DNA of 10,095 bases from Nitrospina sp. (GCA_018665625.1 JABJCF010000022.1:1-10095); one strand, 5' to 3'; positions 1-6,573 are shown, numbered from the stretch's first letter. Program-made: numbers and translations. The notes: generated from the sequence alone by a model not told the origin.

Positions 1-63
1 AAAAGGTTATAAAAAAACAATAATTTATAGCCATTTCCCCAACTGAAAAAGGGGTAGAGTTAT

Positions 64-98
64 TTGACAGGTCGCAGAAGATGCTCTCTTACTATAAT
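64..98 (+). promoter_or_regulatory. Possible distal promoter for the permease operon
   Basis: TTGACA at 64-69 and a perfect TATAAT at 93-98 are both present. However, the spacer is 23 bases, too long for an ordinary sigma-70 promoter, so either only the -10 element is used or an activator is needed. The -10 region reads CTTACTATAAT. It matches the CTTA-N2-AT-N-AT pattern found before the two regulator genes at 2166-2176 and 3079-3089. A start here would give a leader of roughly 140 bases. Confidence 0.35.
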
Positions 99-210
99 AA
101 CAACCTACCATAAGGATGTGGGCTGAAATAAATGAAAAATATTTAGCTTTAATGATATAAATAAAATGTCATTTTTCTGTCTCCTTCATCACCTAAATTA
201 AATTATAACC

Positions 211-238
211 AAGACAAGCTAAGTCATTGAAATATAGT
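211..238 (+). promoter_or_regulatory. Possible proximal promoter giving a near-leaderless mRNA
   Basis: AAGACA at 211-216 (four of six consensus bases) is followed after 16 bases by TATAGT at 233-238 (five of six). Transcription would begin near 244-245, two or three bases before the ATG at 247. No Shine-Dalgarno sequence is visible before that ATG, which fits a leaderless transcript. This is pattern matching only. Confidence 0.3.
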
Positions 239-246
239 AAAAAAAT

Positions 247-1479
247 ATGAATCCATATATTAACCGAAGGGTGGTAACCGTTCTATTTTTGGGGTTTTCC
301 TCAGGGCTTCCTTTGGCGTTGTCTGGGGGCACGCTGCAAGCGTGGCTTACGGTTGAGGGTGTGGATATTAGGACGATTGGTTTATTTAGCCTGGTGGGGC
401 TTCCTTACACACTGAAATTTCTTTGGTCGCCTCTGATTGATCGATTTGTAATCCCAATTTTTGGGAGACGCAGAGGTTGGATAGTTCTTTGCCAAGTGGC
501 ATTGATTGGGATTATTCTTGGGATGAGTGTTACATCTCCTCAAAATGGCCTTTGGTTGCTGGCTCTTCTTGCCTTTTTGCTTACGTTTGCCTCTGCGTCG
601 CAAGATGTGGCGATAGATGCATATCGTACCGAGGTTCTTCAGGATCGTGAAAAGGGAATAGGTGCTGCAGTCTCTGTTACTGGCTACCGGGTGGCAATGC
701 TGGTGTCAGGGGCTCTGGCCTTGATTTTATCAGAATATTTAGGTTGGCGAGCTACCTATATGTTAATGGCTTTGATCATGTCGGTTGGGGTCTTGTCGGT
801 TTGGTTAGGCCCTGAGCCTGAAAATCCTGGGGTTCCTCCCGCATCCATGAAAGAGGCTATTGAGGGGCCTTTTGCAGAGTTTTTTTCCCGCCCCGGTGTC
901 TGGGCACTATTGGCTTTAATTGTTCTTTATAAATTGGGAGATGCCTTTGCAGGTAGTCTCACTACCACTTTTCTGATCCGAGGGGTAAATTTTTCTGTAG
1001 GAGAAGTGGGTGCGATCAATAAAGGGATGGGTCTGGCATCTACTATTATAGGGGCACTTTTTGGCGGTGTGCTTATGGCTCGATTGCGCTTGTTTAAATC
1101 CTTGCTAATTTTTGGAATATTACAGGCTGTTTCCAATCTTTCATTTATGATTTTGGCCATGGTGGGAAAGAGTTATCCGCTGATGATTTTTACCATCGCT
1201 TTTGAGAACCTTGCTGGAGGAATGGGGACGGCAGCATTTGTAGCATTTTTGATGATTTTATGCGATCACCGGTTCACTGCAACCCAATTTGCACTGCTTT
1301 CAGCTTTAGCCTCTTTGGGTAGAGTTTTTGTTGGGCCTCTTTCGGGGGTGCTGGTGGATGAGATGGGCTGGGCTACATTTTTCTTTTCCACGTTTTTGTT
1401 TGCCTTACCGGGATTAATTTTATTATGGTTTATGAAAGAGGTGGTTGAATCAACTGAAAAAGAACCAGCGGCATTATGA
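247..1479 (+). CDS. ampG: AmpG-like muropeptide permease (MFS transporter)
   Basis: Inner-membrane transporter of the major facilitator superfamily, resembling AmpG. AmpG imports anhydro-muropeptides (GlcNAc-anhydroMurNAc peptides) released during cell-wall turnover so that they can be recycled in the cytoplasm. The 410 residues are almost entirely hydrophobic helices, about twelve, with short polar loops. Family-typical stretches are SSGLPLALSGGTLQAWL (18-34), KFLWSPLIDR (57-66), SQDVAIDAYRTEV (118-130), GYRVAM (146-151) and YKLGDA (228-233). It is shorter than the roughly 490-residue Escherichia coli AmpG and closer to AmpP-sized relatives. The ATG at 247 has no clear ribosome binding site, but no better in-frame start is seen. 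Its stop overlaps the start of the hydrolase gene (ATGA). Confidence in the AmpG family is high. The exact substrate is inferred, and no other recycling gene is visible nearby. Confidence 0.88.
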   Translation: MNPYINRRVVTVLFLGFSSGLPLALSGGTLQAWLTVEGVDIRTIGLFSLVGLPYTLKFLWSPLIDRFVIPIFGRRRGWIVLCQVALIGIILGMSVTSPQNGLWLLALLAFLLTFASASQDVAIDAYRTEVLQDREKGIGAAVSVTGYRVAMLVSGALALILSEYLGWRATYMLMALIMSVGVLSVWLGPEPENPGVPPASMKEAIEGPFAEFFSRPGVWALLALIVLYKLGDAFAGSLTTTFLIRGVNFSVGEVGAINKGMGLASTIIGALFGGVLMARLRLFKSLLIFGILQAVSNLSFMILAMVGKSYPLMIFTIAFENLAGGMGTAAFVAFLMILCDHRFTATQFALLSALASLGRVFVGPLSGVLVDEMGWATFFFSTFLFALPGLILLWFMKEVVESTEKEPAAL

Positions 1480-2114
1480 CAGAATTCATTTACCTGCACG
1501 GTTTTGCATCGGGACCCAATTCCAATAAAGCCCGCGTTTTTAAAGAGCGGTTTGAAGAATTGAGCATTCCTATTCATGTGCCAGATTTGCAGCAAAACGA
1601 TTTTGAAAATTTGACTTTATCTCGTCAGATCGAGTTGGTTCAGGCAATACTAGATAGGGAAGAGCATAAAAACTTTGGTTTAGTTGGTAGTAGCATGGGG
1701 GGATATTTGGCTAGTATTATTGCTCAAACTCGAGAATCTGTAAAAGCTCTTTATCTCATGGCCCCTGGTTTTAATTTTCTGAAACGCTGGAGAAAAAAAC
1801 TAGACCTATCGAAAACCGCCGCAAGCTTGATACCCGTATTTCATTACCGCTACAATAAAGAAGTCCTTTTAAATACCCATTTATTTCAAGACGCAGAAAA
1901 ATGGGAATCTTTATCTTTGGATCGAGATATCCCAACGGTAATTGCTCATGGTTTACATGACGAAACAGTGAGTATTCAAGAGTCGAGAAGCTTCGTTCAG
2001 AGCCATCCGAAAAGCCAGTTGCGCGAATTGGATAGTGATCACGGATTGCTATCGTGCATTGACTGGATCATTGAAGATAGTTTGAGTTTTTTTAAAGATC
2101 AAAGCTTGTTATAG
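1476..2114 (+). CDS. YqiA/YcfP-type alpha/beta-fold hydrolase (esterase)
   Basis: Cytoplasmic serine hydrolase of 212 residues in the YqiA/YcfP-like esterase group. It begins with a beta strand and an oxyanion-type loop, FIYLHGFASGPNSNK (4-18). The nucleophile elbow is GSSMGG with the serine at 73. The acid is probably Asp162 in HGLHDETVS, and the base His189 in DSDHG, giving the normal order Ser-Asp-His. Length fits the family (about 190-210). The natural substrate is not known; E. coli YqiA acts on short acyl esters in vitro. The start ATG overlaps the stop of the preceding permease (ATGA), which indicates translational coupling. The ending is ordinary, with no signal peptide or membrane segment. 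A cell-wall-related substrate is possible from context but is only inference. Confidence 0.85.
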   Translation: MTEFIYLHGFASGPNSNKARVFKERFEELSIPIHVPDLQQNDFENLTLSRQIELVQAILDREEHKNFGLVGSSMGGYLASIIAQTRESVKALYLMAPGFNFLKRWRKKLDLSKTAASLIPVFHYRYNKEVLLNTHLFQDAEKWESLSLDRDIPTVIAHGLHDETVSIQESRSFVQSHPKSQLRELDSDHGLLSCIDWIIEDSLSFFKDQSLL

Positions 2115-2133
2115 AAACAAAAAACTCCTATGC

Positions 2134-2181
2134 TTGACAAGTAGGTTCCAATTTGACAAAAATGGCTTAGAATAATGATAA
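2134..2181 (+). promoter_or_regulatory. Promoter/operator region of the response regulator gene
   Basis: The gap holds two direct repeats of TTGACAA (2134-2140 and 2153-2159), 19 bases apart. The second begins the block TTTGACAAAAATGGCTTAGA followed by ATAATGAT. A good -10-like TAGAAT lies at 2168-2173, only 9 bases after the second TTGACA. Alternative -10 hexamers at normal spacing, such as TGATAA at 2176, are weak. The same block recurs before the HTH gene at 3065. It may be an operator overlapping a promoter and not a plain -35/-10 pair. A possible weak ribosome binding site, AAAGAG, lies at 2211-2216. Confidence 0.45.
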
Positions 2182-2227
2182 AGTGCCACTGAGGTTTTTT
2201 TTAATATTTAAAAGAGTAATTGCGTAA

Positions 2228-2923
2228 ATGAATAACCGGATTCTTTTAGTAGACGATGATCAAGAGCTTTTGGCGGCCTTGGAACTCAAGCTTGCAAAAG
2301 AAGGGTTTGAGGTTGAGACGGCGCCAGATGGGGAGGTTGCTCTTGAAATCATCAAAAAAAAACTACCGGATTTGGTGATTTTAGATGTCAACATGCCAAA
2401 AGTAAATGGAATGGAGGTCTGCAAAGCTCTCCGATCTGATGAGCAAACACGTGACTTGGCTGTAATTATGTTGACCGCACGAGATGATGAAATTGATCGA
2501 GTATTGGGATTGGAGTTTGGAGCGGATGATTATGTCACCAAACCTTACAATGCCCGAGAATTAATTCTTAGAATTAAAGCATTATTAAAAAGAATTTTCC
2601 CCGTTCAAAATAATTCCAGTGCGAAAAACCTTTTTCAAATAGGCGCATTATCAATAGATATTGGTAAACATGAAGTTCGAGTTGGAGAAGAGGTGGTGGA
2701 ATTGACCTTGACCGAATTCAAGCTTCTGGCTCACCTTATCCAAAATCAGGGGAAGATCAAAACCCGTGATTATCTCTTGGAACAGATTTGGGAATATGGC
2801 GATGGTGTGTTTTCCCGAACCATTGATACTCATATTCAACGGCTCCGTGCGAAGTTGAGTGATGCTGGAAAATATATTAAAACCGTGCGCGGTGTTGGAT
2901 ATCGGTTTGAAGATAGCGATTGA
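2228..2923 (+). CDS. OmpR/PhoB-type response regulator (receiver plus winged helix)
   Basis: Two-component response regulator of 231 residues. The receiver domain (about 3-120) has the acidic pocket Asp9-Asp11 (LVDDDQE), the phosphoacceptor Asp53 (LVILDVNMP), the switch Thr83 (IMLTARDD) and the invariant Lys105 (DDYVTKPY). The DNA-binding domain of the Trans_reg_C winged-helix type (about 137-228) has ELTLTEFKLLAHL, a recognition region SRTIDTHIQRLRAKL and the terminal wing IKTVRGVGYRFE. These features are complete, so it should be phosphorylated and bind tandem DNA half-sites. No histidine kinase gene lies on either side, so its partner must be elsewhere. The overall look is PhoB-like, but this cannot be assigned to phosphate control from sequence alone. 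The ATG at 2228 gives a full-length receiver. Confidence 0.96.
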   Translation: MNNRILLVDDDQELLAALELKLAKEGFEVETAPDGEVALEIIKKKLPDLVILDVNMPKVNGMEVCKALRSDEQTRDLAVIMLTARDDEIDRVLGLEFGADDYVTKPYNARELILRIKALLKRIFPVQNNSSAKNLFQIGALSIDIGKHEVRVGEEVVELTLTEFKLLAHLIQNQGKIKTRDYLLEQIWEYGDGVFSRTIDTHIQRLRAKLSDAGKYIKTVRGVGYRFEDSD

Positions 2924-3064
2924 CTTGAGCCAACCCCCCCGGCATTCTTTATTTCCCCATCCCATTTTTAGAGGATTTATCCGAAATCAAATACCATAGG
3001 TTTGGGATAATGCTTGATTTTCTACCTGTAGATTGACGTAATTGTAACCTCCCCTTCATTTTCC

Positions 3065-3089
3065 TTTGACAAAATATCCTTATGATGAT
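3065..3089 (+). promoter_or_regulatory. Promoter/operator-like block before the HTH gene
   Basis: TTTGACAAAATATCCTTATG followed by ATGAT. TTGACA is at 3066-3071 and a -10-like TATGAT (five of six) at 3081-3086, separated by only 9 bases. Base for base it matches the block at 2152-2176 before the response regulator in the pattern TTTGACAAAA-N4-CTTA-N2-AT-N-AT. The unusually short spacing argues that it is a shared regulator-binding site or non-standard promoter and not a canonical sigma-70 pair. Confidence 0.4.
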
Positions 3090-3120
3090 CCTAGCAACAG
3101 GTAACTTGCCTTTGCTGTAT

Positions 3121-3140
3121 ACCCCCTTAAACATGGGGGT
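3121..3140 (+). promoter_or_regulatory. GC-rich inverted repeat in the HTH gene leader
   Basis: ACCCCC (3121-3126) pairs with GGGGGT (3135-3140) around an eight-base loop, TTAAACAT. It lies between the promoter-like block at 3065 and the ribosome binding site at about 3158, so it would be in the 5' leader of the transcript or act as a dyad operator. No run of T follows, so it is not a standard terminator. Autorepression by the downstream HTH protein is one possibility. Confidence 0.45.
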
Positions 3141-3172
3141 TGATTAAAGCTCATGATAGGAGAAGATGAAAT

Positions 3173-3577
3173 ATGGTTAAGGAAAATGAAAAGACAACCG
3201 GGCAAAGATTACGAGGTTGGAGAAAGTCCGTTCCATTAAAATTGATGGAGTTGTCAGGTAAGATCAAAGTGTCGCAGGGTTCCCTTTCAGACTTGGAAAA
3301 TGATAAGTCTTTACCCTCTGCCACAACTTTAGCTAATCTCTCCCTTTACACGGACCTTAATATTTACTGGTTGCTGACGGGAAAAGGCCCAGTTCATAAA
3401 GGGGTGGACCCTGAAATGGAAAGAACAACAGAAACTTCTAGACTATACGAAGAATTTTTGTATCTAATGGGTGACAGGAAGTTGAAAAGTTTAGTTGAAA
3501 AGCTTATAGAAATTTATCAGGAGGGGGATGTTGCAAAAAGAGCACAAATCACTGGTTTTCTTTCAGCTCTTGGATGA
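3173..3577 (+). CDS. Small Cro/CI-type helix-turn-helix transcriptional regulator
   Basis: A 134-residue DNA-binding protein. Residues 9-70 form an HTH_3/XRE-like domain: GQRLRGWRK (10-18), the turn and recognition region KVSQGSLSDLENDKSLPSA (32-50), then TTLANLSLYTDLNIYWLLTG (51-70). The WLLTGKG ending is typical of CI-like phage repressor domains. The rest (about 80-134) is a charged helical tail, probably for dimerisation. There is no S24 peptidase domain, so no LexA-like self-cleavage. The start ATG at 3173 is set by a good ribosome binding site, AGGAGA at 3158-3163. A nearby ATG at 3166 stops after four codons. It stands alone, ending 18 bases from the convergent POTRA gene. No other phage genes are seen, so it is probably a chromosomal regulator of unknown target. 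Confidence 0.85.
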   Translation: MVKENEKTTGQRLRGWRKSVPLKLMELSGKIKVSQGSLSDLENDKSLPSATTLANLSLYTDLNIYWLLTGKGPVHKGVDPEMERTTETSRLYEEFLYLMGDRKLKSLVEKLIEIYQEGDVAKRAQITGFLSALG

Positions 3578-3595
3578 AACCGTGGATGAGATGCC

Positions 3596-4333
3596 TTAAA
3601 ATGCGCTTCTTTCAAAAGGTGTTATTTCTCCGTATTCCATTAATTTAGGTTTTTCTTCTCCCATTTCCTTTTTTTCACTCGATGCTTTGACGCGCGCTCT
3701 CATTTCTATCATTTTTTGAGCCTGTTCTTTTTCCAAGGCAAGGTTCCTCTCTTTAAAGGCAATTATGGCAGTGGCTATTTTTTCTCTCATGGCCTTTTTT
3801 CTCTCTGCCTCAATTCCCTCAATACGGACTCGTTGGCTTTTTACCAGATAAGAAGTTACGACTTCTTCATTGAGTTTGATTTTTTTGTAGCCCTTGACCA
3901 GTTTTCGAATCGCTTCTTCTTTTTGTTTTTCGGTGGTTTTCATGTTGAAGTTCCAGTCCAGATTGTAGACTGCAAGTTCGGCACGGGCTGCACCATATCT
4001 ATATTCTCTTTGCTCATCTACTTTTAAAGTCAGGGTTCCTTTATGACTTTTTAGCAGTGCGTGGGAATCTATGTCTGGGTGACCATGAAAACGGTAGACC
4101 GATCTCAATTCACTGGCTGCAAGATCCATTAAAAAAGGGTCCATTTTTAAGCCATTTCCCAAGTCAAAATGTTGTTTCAATGATTGTGGATCAATTAGAG
4201 TATTGCCTTTAATACGTATCTTTTTTATAAAAGGTTCATTGGCAAGTGAAACCTGGGTAAAACCCATTGCTAGAGAAACAATAAAAGCCATTAGAATGGA
4301 CTGTTTGGTTTTAAATAATTTTGAAAACTTCAT
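3596..4333 (-). CDS. Secreted POTRA-domain protein with charged helical tail, function unknown
   Basis: Predicted envelope protein of 245 residues. Residues 1-31 are a signal peptide (basic start, hydrophobic core ILMAFIVSLAMGF, cleavage after SLA). Residues about 35-107 fit a single POTRA domain: strand IKKIRIKGNTLID, helices around 50-80 ending in SVYRFHGHPDID, and closing strand GTLTLKVDEQ. Such domains usually sit in front of outer-membrane barrels (BamA, TpsB) or in FtsQ and bind polypeptide strands. No barrel follows. Residues 132-225 are a highly charged helix-rich stretch, possibly coiled coil, ending in a short non-helical tail. The ATG overlaps the oxidoreductase stop (ATGA), so the two are translationally coupled. 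The family is inferred from pattern, and I cannot name a known homologue. A periplasmic adaptor role is speculation. Confidence 0.7.
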   Translation of the reverse strand: MKFSKLFKTKQSILMAFIVSLAMGFTQVSLANEPFIKKIRIKGNTLIDPQSLKQHFDLGNGLKMDPFLMDLAASELRSVYRFHGHPDIDSHALLKSHKGTLTLKVDEQREYRYGAARAELAVYNLDWNFNMKTTEKQKEEAIRKLVKGYKKIKLNEEVVTSYLVKSQRVRIEGIEAERKKAMREKIATAIIAFKERNLALEKEQAQKMIEMRARVKASSEKKEMGEEKPKLMEYGEITPFERSAF

Positions 4334-6531
4334 ATTTCTTTTTCCAATTCCAAAAAAACTTCGATTGATTTAAATGAAGGCGTTTTTGATTGTGCGTCAG
4401 AGTTCCTTGGCACCAGTACATTGCTTTCTGGATAGTACATCATAATATTGCCATCTTTTATAGGATAGGCGATGGCTTTCTGGTTGACCATTTTCCCCGT
4501 TTCATTTGTGACCGTTATTTTATTGCCTTCCAGCAATCCTAATCTATCCATATCATTTTGATTCATTAGCACGACATTTCTGCATGAAATGCCGCGATAA
4601 CGATCTTTTGTGTCATATACAACCGTATTAAACTGACCTTCAGACCGTACTGTCATCAAAGTGAAACTGTTTTGGCTATTCTTCCTAACGGCAGGTATTG
4701 GACAGACTTTAAATTTAGCTTTACCACTAGATGATGGGAATTTTGGGGAATGAAGGATTCGCCCCTCAATATGGAACTCTTTGTACGTTTTATCGATTTC
4801 TTTCAATTTCGCAAAACCAGGAATTACCTCAGCAATCAGATGACGAATATTGCCTGTTTTTCCAAATTTGTCCCAAGGAAGTGGATCGTTTGAGAGGACC
4901 ATTTCGGCGATCTCCGAAATGATTTTTACTTCACTTCTGGGTCCCAGATAACGTGCTGGGCCACCTTCGCTCAAGCGGATAAAACTGAACATGCTTTCCT
5001 GAGTGGTTGGTTCGGGTTCTTCGTCCCGGGCTACTACAGGTAGGATCAGAGTGGTTTTACCACGCCCGAGAAAATGACCTTGGTTAAGAGTGGTGTTGAG
5101 ATACAAAGTGAAATCTACTTTTGATAAAGCTTCCGTGGCGAATGTGGAATCGGGGCTAGATCCATACAAATTACCACCGAGGTTCCAGGCAAATTCGAAG
5201 TTCCCTTGATGTGCTGCTTCCATGCAGCCCAGGGTATCAAGCCCCGGGTCGGAAGGCAGCGTGACAGGAAATTTAGATTCCAGTTTTTCCAGTAAAACTT
5301 TTTTTAATTGAGGTGTGAAACCTACTGAACCAATTCCCTGAACATTGCTATGCCCTCTTAATGGTAGTAGCCCTGCATGTTTCCTACCTACCATCCCACG
5401 CATGAGTGCTAGATTGACCATGGATTGGACGTTGTCGACACCAAAGGCGTGATGTGTGATTCCCATGGCCCAGGCGAAAACGGTACTTTTACTTTTTGAA
5501 TAAACCCGGGCGGTTTTTTCCATTTCTTCTCTGGACAGGCCGGATGCTGCTTCGAGAGTTTGCCAGGAGATATTTTTTATATCGGCTTCCAGTTCCGAAA
5601 AGTTTTCCGTGTGATTGCCAATAAAATCTTTACTTAAAATAGATGGGTTTGATTCCGCCAGATCAAATAGTGACTTTGCGATTCCGGTAAATAGAGCAAT
5701 ATCTCCACCAATTCTTGGTTGAAGGTAAAGACTTGCGATTTCAGAACCAAATAAAAGGCTCCGTAAATCGGAAGGGACACTGAAGTTTTCCAGGCCCCGT
5801 TCACGGGCCGGGTTCACTACAACCACCTTTCCGCCACGTCTGCGAACATTCATAAGAGTGCGAAGGAAACGCGGATGGTTGGAAGCTGGATTGGCTCCGA
5901 CCAGAAAGATCAAGTCTGAATGGTCCAGATCATCCAGATCAACGGTGGCAGTGCTTGTTCCGAGGCTTTGTTGGAGGCCAACCCCCGATGCCTGATGGCA
6001 GAAGTAAGAGCAATTGTTGACGTTGTTAGTGCCAAACTGCCGGGCAAACAATTGCAGTAGAAATCCCGCTTCATTACTGGATCGACCGCTGGCATAGAAA
6101 AATGATTTATTTGGGGGCGTGGCTCGAATTTTTTTTGCAGTTTTTTCTAAAGCCTCACTCCAGGAAATGGGTCGGTAATGGCTGTCGTTTTCTTCGCAAA
6201 TTAAAGGGGAAACCAGCCGTCCGCTTAACTCAAGTTCGCGTGGAGACCAATGGGATAAAGTTTCAACAGAATGAGTTTTAAAAAAGTTTTCTGGAATGGC
6301 TCCTTGCATATCGGAAGCCTGAGCCATAAAGGATTTATTGCAGACTGCGGGAAAGTGACCTTGCTCGTCTCTCATTCCGCCATTTTGGCCTCCCATACCA
6401 AGGGCGCAGCTTTTACAATTATTTCGGGAAGTTAAAGCGCGCATCATGGGCCAGAGACCGCCGGCTCGGCGTGCCATCTTCAGGGAATAGAGAATAGCTC
6501 CCCACCCACCTGTTTTTCGCGGTAATGCCAA
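4330..6531 (-). CDS. FdhF/YdeP-type molybdopterin oxidoreductase
   Basis: Large cytoplasmic-type enzyme of 733 residues in the molybdopterin oxidoreductase superfamily, nearest to the YdeP / formate-dehydrogenase-alpha-like group. The N-terminal Cys39-x2-Cys42-x21-Cys64 (NNCKSCALGMGG, then PAVCNKS) replaces the usual four-cysteine iron-sulfur motif. NNCSYFCHQASG has Cys178 at the position of the Mo-ligand Cys/Sec of formate dehydrogenase. Other marks are VGANPASNHPR (211-221), the family stretch LRGHSNVQGIGSVGF (391-405) and a C-terminal molydop-binding domain (about 623-733, with YRGISCRNVVLMN). No Tat signal is seen. The start is TTG, chosen because AGGAG lies six bases upstream (6538-6542). 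The gene lies 42 bases after batE and overlaps the POTRA gene. The substrate is unknown; formate dehydrogenase activity should not be assumed, since YdeP is linked to acid resistance. Confidence 0.92.
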   Translation of the reverse strand: MALPRKTGGWGAILYSLKMARRAGGLWPMMRALTSRNNCKSCALGMGGQNGGMRDEQGHFPAVCNKSFMAQASDMQGAIPENFFKTHSVETLSHWSPRELELSGRLVSPLICEENDSHYRPISWSEALEKTAKKIRATPPNKSFFYASGRSSNEAGFLLQLFARQFGTNNVNNCSYFCHQASGVGLQQSLGTSTATVDLDDLDHSDLIFLVGANPASNHPRFLRTLMNVRRRGGKVVVVNPARERGLENFSVPSDLRSLLFGSEIASLYLQPRIGGDIALFTGIAKSLFDLAESNPSILSKDFIGNHTENFSELEADIKNISWQTLEAASGLSREEMEKTARVYSKSKSTVFAWAMGITHHAFGVDNVQSMVNLALMRGMVGRKHAGLLPLRGHSNVQGIGSVGFTPQLKKVLLEKLESKFPVTLPSDPGLDTLGCMEAAHQGNFEFAWNLGGNLYGSSPDSTFATEALSKVDFTLYLNTTLNQGHFLGRGKTTLILPVVARDEEPEPTTQESMFSFIRLSEGGPARYLGPRSEVKIISEIAEMVLSNDPLPWDKFGKTGNIRHLIAEVIPGFAKLKEIDKTYKEFHIEGRILHSPKFPSSSGKAKFKVCPIPAVRKNSQNSFTLMTVRSEGQFNTVVYDTKDRYRGISCRNVVLMNQNDMDRLGLLEGNKITVTNETGKMVNQKAIAYPIKDGNIMMYYPESNVLVPRNSDAQSKTPSFKSIEVFLELEKEI

Positions 6532-6537
6532 TTGATT

Positions 6538-6542
6538 CTCCT
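6538..6542 (-). promoter_or_regulatory. Ribosome binding site fixing the TTG start of the oxidoreductase
   Basis: On the minus strand AGGAG is followed by AATCAA and then TTG. This is the strongest Shine-Dalgarno of the minus-strand genes and decides the TTG start over later ATG codons, which have no such signal. Confidence 0.8.
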
Positions 6543-6573
6543 ATATTCAGGATAGGCGACTGCCTGTTTAAAG

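Larger units (their letters stand above)
1..246. other. AT-rich leader region upstream of the permease gene
   Basis: No convincing gene lies here. The stretch is AT-rich and holds two possible promoters for the gene at 247, which have their own entries. It also has a loose CCCC/GGGG inverted repeat (37-40 with 51-54) and a Pho-box-like direct repeat: TGTC occurs at 167-170 and again at 178-181, 11 bases apart, as ATGTCAT-TTTT-CTGTCTC. A 14-codon ATG frame at 116-160 has no properly spaced ribosome binding site and is not called. Confidence 0.5.
2924..3172. other. Intergenic region between the response regulator and HTH genes
   Basis: About 250 bases without a supported gene. It contains a run of seven C near 2934-2940, the short palindrome TCTAC-CT-GTAGA at 3021-3032 whose loop is too small for a good hairpin, the promoter-like block at 3065-3089, and the inverted repeat at 3121-3140. 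I see no clear Rho-independent terminator after the response regulator gene. Confidence 0.5.

Noticed and set aside
116..160. 14-codon frame in the leader of the permease gene
   Set aside because: AAGG directly abuts the ATG, which is too close for a ribosome binding site, and no regulatory peptide pattern is seen.
3021..3032. Palindrome TCTAC-CT-GTAGA as a terminator
   Set aside because: The loop is only two bases and no T run follows, so it cannot form a standard terminator; it could be an operator half but there is no support.
2651..3134. Minus-strand frames of 104 and 61 codons over the end of the response regulator and the following gap
   Set aside because: One is a shadow of the DNA-binding domain; the other has no recognisable domain or start signal and overlaps the HTH gene's promoter-like block.
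3173..3577. HTH gene as evidence of a prophage
   Set aside because: Although CI-like, it has no peptidase domain and there are no integrase, structural or attachment-site signals around it.
3578..3595. Terminator between the convergent HTH and POTRA genes
   Set aside because: The 18-base gap has no inverted repeat or T run.
3716..4027. Plus-strand 103-codon frame opposite the POTRA gene
   Set aside because: Phe-rich product typical of an antisense shadow of a Lys/Glu-rich helical protein; no ribosome binding site.
4330..6531. Calling the enzyme a formate dehydrogenase or nitrate reductase
   Set aside because: The three-cysteine N-terminal motif and LRGHSNVQG signature place it in the YdeP-like group, whose substrate is not settled, and no electron-transfer subunits are adjacent.
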